A DNA stretch of 64,000 nt. Origin: Gordonia sp. KTR9 (GTDB lineage Bacteria > Actinomycetota > Actinomycetes > Mycobacteriales > Mycobacteriaceae). The position numbers were made by a program, and so were the translations under genes. Under the pieces are notes generated by a model. That model was given only the letters and a program-made list of their open reading frames with translations, searched no databases and had not been told where the DNA came from. Shown here piece by piece: positions 16,141 through 23,753 of the stretch (within the stretch, counting starts at the first letter, position 1; the number at the start of each line of letters is the position of its first letter). The stretch is from positions 620,001 through 684,000 of the forward strand of contig NC_018581.1 of the NCBI RefSeq assembly GCF_000143885.2, given 5' to 3'.

Positions 16141-17150
16141 TCGGTAGACGAACCGTGCTCGGTCTGGCCGCGATGCTCGCACTCGTGGTCGGGCTCACCG
16201 GCTGCTCGGCGCTGAGTCCCAACCGGTTGCCGTCGGTGAAGAGCAGTGTGCCGCTGGACTATCAGGTGACACTCCAGTTCGCGAGTGTGCTCAATTTGCC
16301 GGACGGGGCCGACGTCATGATGAACGGCATCCAGGTCGGCCGGGTGCAATCCACCGAGACCACCGACGAAGGCGTCGACGTGGTGGTCGGACTGACCGAC
16401 GACCGCCCGGTCCCCGCGGATTCCTCGGCGATCATCCGGCAGAACACGCCGCTCGGCGACACCTACCTGGCATTGCAACCGCCGGCGGGAGGCGGTGGTG
16501 AGCTGCTGCGCGACGGCAGCGTCATCCCGAGCGACCGTACGATATCGCCGCCGCCTCTAGAGGACACCATCGCTGTCCTCGCGTACTTCATCAACGGCGG
16601 CAGCATCCAGAAGGTCCAGGACACCATGGCGACGCTTAACCGCACGATGCCGCCGGTCAAGGACGTGCGCAAGATCGCGAGCACGGTGTCGAAGGACCTC
16701 GACGATCTCTCGCGCAACACCGGGCAACTCGACCGCACACTGAACAGCCTGAACGCGGTCGCCGGGTCCTTCTCCGACAGCCGGAACGAGATCGAGAACG
16801 TGTTCTCCGAGCAGGCCGAGCACTATTGGAAGACGGTGTCCTACTCGCTGGTTCGCCACATCAGCACCCTCCTGCCCTCGGTGGGGTCGGTGTTCACCGG
16901 CGGCCTGTTCCTCGTACCGCTGCTGAACTCGACGGCCGATGCCGCCGAAGCCGGTCGTGGGATGTGGGACCAGGCGCCCGCGACCGGGACGGCGATGGCG
17001 AAGTTCCTGGAGGACACGCTCATCCCGTTCGCGAAGAGGCCGTCGGTCAACATCGCCTCGGTGCAGGCCCCCTCGGTGCAGGCGGCCGGCAAGAAGGAAC
17101 TGCTGGGCGACGCGAAGATGCTGCTGCGCATGTTGGGAGCGATCCGATGA
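16137..17150 (+). CDS. Mce family lipoprotein (subunit E)
   Basis: A 337-residue Mce protein starting at an ATGA overlap. The N-terminus is a lipoprotein signal: RR near the start, a hydrophobic stretch, then the lipobox LTGC with lipidated C23. The MCE domain follows (LNLPDGADVMMNGIQVGRV), then the helical region. Being the only lipid-anchored member, it fits the position-five lipoprotein (LprK-type) of actinobacterial mce operons. Its C-terminal stop overlaps the start of the next gene. Confidence 0.9.
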   Translation: MIGRRTVLGLAAMLALVVGLTGCSALSPNRLPSVKSSVPLDYQVTLQFASVLNLPDGADVMMNGIQVGRVQSTETTDEGVDVVVGLTDDRPVPADSSAIIRQNTPLGDTYLALQPPAGGGGELLRDGSVIPSDRTISPPPLEDTIAVLAYFINGGSIQKVQDTMATLNRTMPPVKDVRKIASTVSKDLDDLSRNTGQLDRTLNSLNAVAGSFSDSRNEIENVFSEQAEHYWKTVSYSLVRHISTLLPSVGSVFTGGLFLVPLLNSTADAAEAGRGMWDQAPATGTAMAKFLEDTLIPFAKRPSVNIASVQAPSVQAAGKKELLGDAKMLLRMLGAIR

Positions 17151-18100
17151 TCACCAAGACCAGGGTCTCGGTGGTGGCCATGCTGGCCATCGCGGGGCTG
17201 TCGATCGCCTACATACTCAGTGTCGGACTGCACGTGAACTCGCCCTCGGCCCGGCACGCGACCATCACGGTGCCCGACACGAACGGGATCCTCGTGGGTT
17301 CCCGAGTTCTGTTGCGCGGCATCGAGGTCGGTCATGTCACCGAGATCTCGCAGTCCTCGCGCGGCGCCGAGATCACCTGGAACTACGACGAGACGGAGAA
17401 CATCCCCGTCGAGAGCAACTTCCGCGTGGACAATCTCTCGGCGCTCGGGGAGGCCTATGTCGCGGTGATGCCGACGACGTCCGGCGGTCCCTACCTGGCC
17501 GACAACGCCTACATCGAGGGCGAGAACATCTCCAACGCAGCCACTTTCAAGGACCTGTCCGAACAGGTCACCCAGGTGCTCGGACAAACCGATCCGGACA
17601 AGGTGCAGCGGGTGTTCGCCGAGCTCGACATGGGACTGCCCGACGGGATCGAGGTCATCGAGGACCTCAACAAGGTGGGACGTCTGCTGACAGCCGAGTT
17701 CACGGCTCGTGCTGACGAACTGACCACGTTGCTGGCCACGATGCAACCGCTGCTCATGCGCTCGGAGGCGATCCCGGGGCTGATGCGCGCGACAACGCCG
17801 CACCTGGCCGGCTTCGGAATCGGTTTCGCCGAACTGGAGTCGGGCGTCAAGGACGCCATCGACTGGAGTGGGCCGATGTACACGGGTATCACCCAGGGGG
17901 CGACGCCACTCGTCGCGGCCTTGCAGAAGTTCCTCGACGACAGCGGTGCGGACCTCAAGATCATCGGTGACAACCTGTTACCCGCCACCCGGTCGGGTGC
18001 GGCAGCGCTGCGGACCGTCGACGTCGGCAGGGTACTGGACAACGTGATCAACGCGACCGATTCCGGGGCAGTGGAGATCCGCATCCCGGCAGGGGGGTGA
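17147..18100 (+). CDS. Mce family protein F
   Basis: A 317-residue Mce protein, last of the six. It has an N-terminal anchor (about 8-27), an MCE domain (VPDTNGILVGSRVLLRGIEVGHV) and a helical C-terminal region. The start overlaps the upstream stop (ATGA). The stop at 18098-18100 is followed after two bases by a 32-codon frame that bridges to the Mas gene. Confidence 0.9.
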   Translation: MITKTRVSVVAMLAIAGLSIAYILSVGLHVNSPSARHATITVPDTNGILVGSRVLLRGIEVGHVTEISQSSRGAEITWNYDETENIPVESNFRVDNLSALGEAYVAVMPTTSGGPYLADNAYIEGENISNAATFKDLSEQVTQVLGQTDPDKVQRVFAELDMGLPDGIEVIEDLNKVGRLLTAEFTARADELTTLLATMQPLLMRSEAIPGLMRATTPHLAGFGIGFAELESGVKDAIDWSGPMYTGITQGATPLVAALQKFLDDSGADLKIIGDNLLPATRSGAAALRTVDVGRVLDNVINATDSGAVEIRIPAGG

Positions 18101-18102
18101 CG

Positions 18103-18201
18103 GTGACCGACCCCGCAAGAGCGAGCGGGATTCTCCCAGCGGACGTGACAAGCGTTCCGACACAAGCCAACCAGCAGAGATCGACAGGAGATCGGCGATG
18201 A
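18103..18201 (+). other. 32-codon bridging ORF between mceF and mas
   Basis: A GTG at 18103, preceded by a G-rich ribosome-site-like run, opens 32 codons (MTDPARASGILPADVTSVPT...). Its TGA overlaps the Mas ATG as ATGA. Codon third positions are less G/C-biased than in neighbours, so it may be the remnant of a first Mas gene, since two Mas genes often follow mceF. It could also act only to couple translation. No family recognised. Confidence 0.35.
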
Positions 18202-18983
18202 CGAAGACCATCACTTCCGACACGGACACCGAGGCCGACAAGACCGAGGCCGACAAGAACGAGAACACGACGCCGGCAGACTCGGGGACTACCGAGAAGG
18301 CCGTCGGCGAGGACACCGGCTCGACCGCGGCGGAGCGCAGCGAATGCACGCCGGACAAGAAGCCTGCCGGCCGGTCGGTGTCGTTGAGATCCATCGTGAT
18401 CGGAGCCGTCGCGGTGCTCGTCATCGCTGCAGTGGCGCTGTTGGGTTGGCAGTGGAAGAGCGCGTCGGACGAGGTCGGTCGATTGGAGGCGACCGCGGCC
18501 GACAATGCTGCGGCCGAGAAGGTCGCGCTGGACTACGCCACCGGCGCCGCCGACATGAGCTTCGAGAACCCCGACGAGTGGCGGACCCTGCTCACCAAGG
18601 GCACGTCCCCCGAACTCTCGGAACGACTTCGGCGTGCGTCGACCCAGATGGAACAGCTGCTGCGCCCGCTTCAGTGGTCCTCGACGGCGCAGCCGATCGC
18701 GGCGAAGGTCGAATCGGTCGACGGCAACACGTACCAGGTCGTCGCTTTCGTCAACGTGCAGACGAAGAACGTCCAGGCCCCGTCGGGAATCGAGTCCACC
18801 GCGACCTACCGGGTGACTCTCGACAAGAGCCAGAACTGGCTGATCACCGCGATCAGCAGCACGGGATCGAATCTGGATGCCGAGACCCCGGGAAATGAAG
18901 CTCCCGGCGGCGAACCGTCGATCCCCGGGAATCCGCCCGCCGGGCAACCCGCACCCGCCGACCCGCCGGTCCCGGGCAACTGA
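18198..18983 (+). CDS. Mce-associated membrane protein (Mas)
   Basis: A 261-residue protein with an acidic, Thr/Glu-rich cytoplasmic N-terminus (about 1-55), one membrane helix (about 63-83, IVIGAVAVLVIAAVALLGW), a periplasmic NTF2-like domain (about 95-230) and a Pro/Gly-rich tail. This is the usual layout of Mas proteins, which associate with and stabilise Mce complexes. It lies between mceF and the ATPase gene in the same operon; the ATPase starts 22 bp after its stop. Confidence 0.85.
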   Translation: MTKTITSDTDTEADKTEADKNENTTPADSGTTEKAVGEDTGSTAAERSECTPDKKPAGRSVSLRSIVIGAVAVLVIAAVALLGWQWKSASDEVGRLEATAADNAAAEKVALDYATGAADMSFENPDEWRTLLTKGTSPELSERLRRASTQMEQLLRPLQWSSTAQPIAAKVESVDGNTYQVVAFVNVQTKNVQAPSGIESTATYRVTLDKSQNWLITAISSTGSNLDAETPGNEAPGGEPSIPGNPPAGQPAPADPPVPGN

Positions 18984-19005
18984 CGACGAGATCTGGAGGA
19001 AGACA

Positions 19006-20094
19006 ATGGGTGTTGAGGTCAGTGTCGAGGGGCTCACGAAGTCGTTCGGTTCGCAGAACATTTGGCGTGATGTGTCGCTGACCCTGCCGGAGGGGGAGGT
19101 CTCGGCGCTGCTGGGTCCTTCGGGTACCGGTAAGTCGGTGTTTTTGAAGACGTTGATCGGTTTGCTGCATCCCGAGCAGGGGTCGGTGATCATCGATGGC
19201 ACCGACATCACGCAGTGTTCGGCCAAGGAGCTCTATGAGATCCGCAAGTTGTTCGGTGTGTTGTTCCAGGATGGTGCGCTGTTCGGGTCGATGAGTTTGT
19301 TCGACAACATCGCGTTCCCGCTTCGTGAGCACACGAAGAAGAAGGAGAACGAGGTCCGCGACATCGTGATGGAGAAGATCGACTTGGTCGGTCTGACCGG
19401 TGCCGAGGACAAGCTTCCCGGTGAGATCTCCGGTGGTATGCGTAAGCGTGCGGGTTTGGCGCGGGCGTTGGTGCTGGATCCGCAGATCATTTTGTGTGAT
19501 GAGCCGGACTCGGGTCTGGATCCGGTGCGTACGGCCTATATCTCGCAGTTGTTGATCGACATCAATGCGCAGATCGATGCGACGATTTTGATCGTGACGC
19601 ACAACATCAACATCGCGCGGACGATTCCGGACAACATCGGGATGTTGTTCCGCAAGGAGTTGGTGATGTTCGGTCCGCGTGAGCAGTTGCTGACCTCGGA
19701 GCAGCCGGTGGTCAAGCAGTTCCTCTCCGGTGATCGGTTCGGTCCGATCGGTATGTCCGAGGAGAAGGACGAGGCTCTGGTGGCCCAGGAGGCCGCGATG
19801 GCGGCCGCGGGTATCTCCGGTGGTGGTACCAAGGAGGACTTCACCGAGATCATCCCGCAGGTGCAGCCCAATCCCGGTATGCCCGAACGCAAGGCGATCG
19901 CCCGTCACCGCGAACGCGTACACGCGATGCTGCCCGACCTGCCGCCGAGTGCCCAGGAGGCGATCCGGCGCAGCCAGGAACAGGAAGACCAGATCCGCGG
20001 TGAGAACCGTGCGCACGCCGCCGACGTCGCGAGCCGCCGACGAGACGATCGGGTCTGGCAGGACGCACCCACCGAGGTGCTCCCGCGCGTCTGA
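19006..20094 (+). CDS. mceG: MceG-type ATPase of the Mce transporter
   Basis: A 362-residue ABC ATPase: Walker A GPSGTGKS (37-44), Q-loop LFQDGALF, signature ISGGMRKRAG, Walker B ILCDEPDSGLDP and an H-loop VTHN. The MlaF/Mkl type is shown by SGGMRKR and by the C-terminal extension (after about 240) found in actinobacterial MceG. It should power the YrbE pair. In mycobacteria mceG is normally unlinked from mce operons; here it closes one. Codon use in roughly 19020-19780 is visibly richer in GGT, TTG and GAT than in flanking genes, a sign of high expression, gene conversion or separate origin. GGAGGA lies upstream of the ATG. Confidence 0.92.
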   Translation: MGVEVSVEGLTKSFGSQNIWRDVSLTLPEGEVSALLGPSGTGKSVFLKTLIGLLHPEQGSVIIDGTDITQCSAKELYEIRKLFGVLFQDGALFGSMSLFDNIAFPLREHTKKKENEVRDIVMEKIDLVGLTGAEDKLPGEISGGMRKRAGLARALVLDPQIILCDEPDSGLDPVRTAYISQLLIDINAQIDATILIVTHNINIARTIPDNIGMLFRKELVMFGPREQLLTSEQPVVKQFLSGDRFGPIGMSEEKDEALVAQEAAMAAAGISGGGTKEDFTEIIPQVQPNPGMPERKAIARHRERVHAMLPDLPPSAQEAIRRSQEQEDQIRGENRAHAADVASRRRDDRVWQDAPTEVLPRV

Positions 20095-20100
20095 CGCCAC

Positions 20101-20134
20101 CCGGCCGCAATCCAGAGGGGTGGATTGCGGCCGG
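20101..20134 (+). terminator. Strong terminator of the mce operon
   Basis: CCGGCCGCAATCCA (20101-20114) and its exact complement (20121-20134) around a 6-nt loop, starting six bases after the MceG stop and followed by an A/T-rich stretch. A textbook intrinsic terminator for this GC level. Confidence 0.85.
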
Positions 20135-20135
20135 T

Positions 20136-20159
20136 AATCTATTGAAGTTAGATTTGACG
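20136..20159 (+). promoter_or_regulatory. Palindrome before the thiolase-like gene
   Basis: AATCTA (20136-20141), 7 bp, TAGATT (20149-20154) is a perfect inverted repeat in an A/T-rich pocket directly after the mce terminator, overlapping a TTGACG (20154-20159) that could be a -35. A candidate operator for the downstream operon; no good -10 is visible. Confidence 0.4.
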
Positions 20160-20202
20160 TGACGGTCGCCCGCCGTCTCGTCGAACTGGAGGCAGGCCCC
20201 TG

Positions 20203-21699
20203 ATGACCATCGATCCCCGCACGCCCGTCCTCGTCGGTGGTGGACAGATCACCGCTCGCGACGGCGGCGTCGAGCCGGTCGACCTGATCGCACGTGCGGC
20301 GCGCGAGGCGGCTGCCGAAGCGGGGGCGATGCGCCTCCTGGAACTGATCGACTCCGTCCGCGTGGTCGGCCTGCTCTCGTGGCGCTATCGCGACCCCGGT
20401 GCCCTGGTGGCCGAACGGATCGGCGCACATCCACGGCACACCGGATACACCGGGAACGGTGGGAGTACGCCACAGGTGCTGGTCAACGGCGCTGCCGAAG
20501 ACATCGCCGCGGGCCGCGCCGATGTGGTCCTCATCGGCGGTGGCGAGGCCTGGCGTACGCGGATGAAACTCCGCGCCAGAGGGGAACGGCCGGAATGGAC
20601 GCGACAGGACGACTCGACCCCGTCCGCGCCGATCATCGTCCCGGATGTACCCATGGAGGCCGAGAGCGAGCGGCGGATCGGGCTGGACCGGCCGTCCTTT
20701 GTCTACCCGCTGTTCGAGCAGGCTCTGCGCATCGGGGCCGGCAGGAGCATCGCGGACCACGAGAAGGTGCTCGGCGAGCTGTGGTCGTCGTTCAGCGAGG
20801 TGGCCGCCGGCAATCCGCACGCGTGGACACAGCGGAACTACGCGGCGGAGGAGATCGTGACCCCGACCGACGCCAACCGTCTGATCGCTTCTCCTTACCC
20901 GAAGTTGCTGAACTCCAACAATATGGTCGATCAGGGTGCGGCGTTGCTGATGTGCTCCGTCGAGACCGCGCAGCGCCTGGGGGTGCCGACCTCGTCCTGG
21001 GTCTTCCCGCACAGCGGGACGGAGTCCAAGGACACCGACGCGGTCGCGGCGCGTCCCGCGCTCGACGGTTCGGCGCCGATCCGGATCGGCGCCGCCCGGG
21101 CACTCGAACTCGCGGGGGTCGGAATCGGCGACATCGAGCACCTCGACATCTACTCGTGCTTCCCCTCGGCCGTCCAGGTCGCCGCTGCCGAGATCGGGGT
21201 TCCGACAGATGATCCCGGTCGTCCGCTGACGTGCACCGGTGGGCTCACTTTCGCAGGCGGTCCGTGGAACAACTACAGCACGCACGCGATCGCCACGGTG
21301 GCCACTCGGCTGCGCCGGTCGCCCGGCACCTTCGGCATGGTGACCGCGAACAGCGGGTACCTGACCAAACACGCCTTCGGCGTGTACTCGACCGAGCCGC
21401 CCGCCGCCGGCTTCCGTCGGCACGACGTCACCGAAGCGGTGCATCGGGTATGGGCAGGCGCTGAGCGGCCGGTCGAGGTGGTCGATTCCCACGAGGGTGT
21501 CGCCGAACTCGAGACCTGGACCGTCGCTTATGACCGCACCGGCGTCCCCGAGCGGGCGTTCGTCGCCGGTCGCGTTCCCGGTGGCGGTCGCACTCTGGCG
21601 GTGGTCACCGACGCTGGTGACCTGGATGAACTCGCGAGCACCGAGGCGCAGGGGCGACGCGTGCGCATCGCCGCCGACGGCTCCGCGCATCTCGATTGA
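20203..21699 (+). CDS. Thiolase-fold acyl-CoA acetyltransferase-like protein
   Basis: A 498-residue thiolase-superfamily protein of the long type (I recall mycobacterial Rv1867 as similar). The fold is indicated by VLIGGGEAW, IYSCFPSAVQ, and TCTGGLTFAGGPWNNYSTHA. The usual active-site Cys segment is replaced by GNGGSTPQVL (S88), so classical thiolysis is doubtful. The C-terminal ~100 residues form an extra domain (from about 400). Possible roles are a lipid-transfer-like or retro-aldol thiolase, or a non-catalytic partner. GGAGG lies about ten bases before the ATG. It opens the second acyl-CoA operon. Confidence 0.8.
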   Translation: MTIDPRTPVLVGGGQITARDGGVEPVDLIARAAREAAAEAGAMRLLELIDSVRVVGLLSWRYRDPGALVAERIGAHPRHTGYTGNGGSTPQVLVNGAAEDIAAGRADVVLIGGGEAWRTRMKLRARGERPEWTRQDDSTPSAPIIVPDVPMEAESERRIGLDRPSFVYPLFEQALRIGAGRSIADHEKVLGELWSSFSEVAAGNPHAWTQRNYAAEEIVTPTDANRLIASPYPKLLNSNNMVDQGAALLMCSVETAQRLGVPTSSWVFPHSGTESKDTDAVAARPALDGSAPIRIGAARALELAGVGIGDIEHLDIYSCFPSAVQVAAAEIGVPTDDPGRPLTCTGGLTFAGGPWNNYSTHAIATVATRLRRSPGTFGMVTANSGYLTKHAFGVYSTEPPAAGFRRHDVTEAVHRVWAGAERPVEVVDSHEGVAELETWTVAYDRTGVPERAFVAGRVPGGGRTLAVVTDAGDLDELASTEAQGRRVRIAADGSAHLD

Positions 21700-21724
21700 C
21701 GACATATAACTAAAGCCGTAAGGT
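21696..21724 (+). promoter_or_regulatory. Possible internal promoter
   Basis: TTGACG (21696-21701), a 17-bp spacer and TAAGGT (21719-21724) precede the NTF2-like gene. The spacer contains CTAAAG, also part of the mce leader palindrome at 10072. The -10 match is weak. Confidence 0.35.
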
Positions 21725-21771
21725 TTATGGCGATGACGACGGACAGTGATCCGGCGGTGAGGAGAGACACG

Positions 21772-22086
21772 ATGAGCGAACTGGATGACTTCCGGGCGCG
21801 CTACGAGCGGCACGTCGGCCACGTGGTCGACGGGGACATGAAAGCCGCGGTGGCCGAGATGATCCAGGAGAACATCCCGGCAGTCTTCGACGGCGTCGAC
21901 GTCCCGCGCGGCGCGGTGGACGGGCACCGGATCGTCGGCGTCCGGGCCGACGGCGACCGCATGATCGGGGAGACCGTCTACACCACGGAGGGGCGCGAGA
22001 TCGGCCTGCGCTCGATCTGGGAGCGTCGGGACGGCGAATGGCTCGCCGGAGCACTGGAGAACTTCGCGCCCGAGTCGGTGCGATGA
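21772..22086 (+). CDS. NTF2-like/SnoaL-fold small protein
   Basis: A 104-residue protein with the pattern of an NTF2-like fold: a helical N-terminus (LDDFRARYERHVGHVVDGDMKA), then strands with VRADGDRMIGETVY and SIWERRDGEWLAGALENF. The start at 21772 is chosen for AGGAG eight bases upstream; in-frame ATGs at 21727 and 21734 are alternatives and could be used on a leaderless mRNA. Family members are small-molecule isomerases, dehydratases or scaffold proteins. Its stop overlaps the DUF35 gene (ATGA), suggesting joint function with the DUF35/thiolase pair. Confidence 0.7.
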   Translation: MSELDDFRARYERHVGHVVDGDMKAAVAEMIQENIPAVFDGVDVPRGAVDGHRIVGVRADGDRMIGETVYTTEGREIGLRSIWERRDGEWLAGALENFAPESVR

Positions 22087-22526
22087 CCGCCGTCGACGTT
22101 CCCTGGGGGCCCGCCGCGGACGGGCTGGATCAGCCGTACTGGGACGGGCTGACCGAGCGCGAGTTGCGCCTCCAGCGCTGCCGCAGCTGCTCGACCTGGA
22201 TCTGGAGCCCCCAGTCGGTGTGCGGCAACTGCCACTCGCTCGACATAGGCTGGGAGGCAGTCGAACCCGTCGGCACGATCTACAGTTGGAGCCGAAGCTG
22301 GTATCCCTACATCCAGGAACTGTCCGACCGGCTTCCGTATGTCAGCGTGCTCGTCGAACTGGACAACGCGGGTGCTCGGCGCGTCCTCGGCCTGCTGACC
22401 GACGATCCCGAACGCACCCCACACATCGGCGATCGCGTCGTCGGGGTCTTCGAGGAACGCGACGGTGAACCGTGGCCGCTTCTCCGGTGGCAACGGGCCG
22501 AGTCGAGCGACGGAGGGCGTAGATGA
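22083..22526 (+). CDS. DUF35 OB-fold zinc-ribbon protein (partner of thiolase)
   Basis: A 147-residue DUF35 protein. A zinc ribbon is formed by C33, C36, C47 and C50 (CRSC...CGNC) and an OB-fold follows (VGTIYSWSRSWYPY...VLVELDNAGARRVLGLL). DUF35 proteins bind thiolase-fold enzymes, for example the steroid side-chain aldolase Ltp2, and are needed for their activity or stability. Start and stop both overlap neighbours by ATGA, so it is translationally coupled to the NTF2-like protein and to the thiolase-fold gene that follows. Confidence 0.88.
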   Translation: MTAVDVPWGPAADGLDQPYWDGLTERELRLQRCRSCSTWIWSPQSVCGNCHSLDIGWEAVEPVGTIYSWSRSWYPYIQELSDRLPYVSVLVELDNAGARRVLGLLTDDPERTPHIGDRVVGVFEERDGEPWPLLRWQRAESSDGGRR

Positions 22527-23707
22527 GCAACGGAATTCGTGGTGGCGCCGCAGTCGTCGGTGTCTCCGAGGCGCACTACAAGCGCGGTCAGTCGCCGTTC
22601 ACCGAACAGCAGATGACGATCCGGGCGATCCTCGACGCCTGCACCGACGCGGGAGTCTCACCCCGGGAGATCGACGGATTCGTTTCGTACGCAGGCGGTT
22701 CCAATGACGGGCCGATCCTCGGCGCGGCGCTGATGATCGACGAGCTGCGCTGGTCGAACATGATGTGGGGTGGCGGCGGCGGAAGTGTGGCGGCCGCGAT
22801 CACCAACGCGGCCGTCGCCATCGCGTCGGGTCAGGCGCAGTGCGTCGTCGTATACCGCGCGATGTCGCAGGCCGACACCGGGCGCCTCGGATACGCCACG
22901 TACCACTACGGATCTCACTTCCTCGCACACGGTGTGGGGTCGCCGGCCCAGATCTGCGCCATGCGCACCCAGCGCATGCTGGAGCACGACGGTGTGCCCC
23001 GCTCGGCGATGCGTTCGCTGGTGCTGGCCGCGTATCAGCACGCGCAGCAGAACCCGACTGCGCAGGGCCACGGCAAGCCGCTGGACGAGGAGACCTACGA
23101 GTCCTCGCGGCTCATCGCCGAGCCCTTCCATCTCTACGACTGCTCGCGGGAGAGCGACGGTGCCGTCGCGCTGGTCCTCGTCGGCGCCGACCGTGCACGG
23201 GATCTCCGTCGTGACCCGGCGTTCGTGCTGGCCGGTGCGCAAGGAGCGCCGGGCGGCTTCTGCGAACGGGTCGACAACGACGCACAGTATTCGACGGCCG
23301 GTTTCGGTCCGGCGAACAACGGGAAACCCGGTGTCGCCGAACGTCTCTGGGCCGCGGCGGGCCTCGGACCCGACGACGTCGACGTGGTCCAGGTGTACGA
23401 GAACTTCAGTGGTCCGGCGGTCGCCGCGCTGATCGATCACCGGTTGTGCCCACCCGGCGAGGCGGCCGGCACCGTGATGACGGTCGACAATCTGACCGCC
23501 CCACACGGGAAGTTGCCGGTGAACACCAGCGGGGGCAATCTCGCGGACTCGTTCATCAACGGACTGAATCTGGCGGTCGAGGCCGTCCGGCAGATCCGGG
23601 GCACGTCCACCAACCAGGTCGCCGAGGCGCGGACGTCGTTGTTCATCGGAGGGCCGATGGCGCCGCTCGTGAGCTCGGTGCTGTTCGGCCACGCCGACAC
23701 CGTCTAG
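22523..23707 (+). CDS. Thiolase-fold lipid-transfer-type protein (Ltp2-like aldolase candidate)
   Basis: A 394-residue SCP-x/Ltp-type thiolase-fold protein. The region that holds the nucleophilic Cys in true thiolases is WGGGGGSVAAAI (82-93), without Cys, as in retro-aldolases of the Ltp2 type. Y292 in VQVYENFSGP fits one catalytic Tyr of Ltp2. At the place where I expect the second Tyr (NL-x-x-x-Y-I-x-G) this protein has F344 (NLADSFINGLN). With DUF35 directly upstream, a DUF35-thiolase complex cleaving a beta-hydroxyacyl-CoA is the best guess. The Tyr-to-Phe change makes the reaction uncertain. Confidence 0.82.
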   Translation: MSNGIRGGAAVVGVSEAHYKRGQSPFTEQQMTIRAILDACTDAGVSPREIDGFVSYAGGSNDGPILGAALMIDELRWSNMMWGGGGGSVAAAITNAAVAIASGQAQCVVVYRAMSQADTGRLGYATYHYGSHFLAHGVGSPAQICAMRTQRMLEHDGVPRSAMRSLVLAAYQHAQQNPTAQGHGKPLDEETYESSRLIAEPFHLYDCSRESDGAVALVLVGADRARDLRRDPAFVLAGAQGAPGGFCERVDNDAQYSTAGFGPANNGKPGVAERLWAAAGLGPDDVDVVQVYENFSGPAVAALIDHRLCPPGEAAGTVMTVDNLTAPHGKLPVNTSGGNLADSFINGLNLAVEAVRQIRGTSTNQVAEARTSLFIGGPMAPLVSSVLFGHADTV

Positions 23708-23753
23708 CGGCGACCGGCACCACCTCCGTCACCACACCTGATCGGGAGAAGAC

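Noticed and set aside
18853..21927. A 1024-codon open frame on the minus strand opposite mas, mceG and the thiolase-like gene
   Set aside because: It is antisense to three clearly homologous genes with good starts, and its sequence is low-complexity Arg/His/Gln-rich, as high-GC shadows are.
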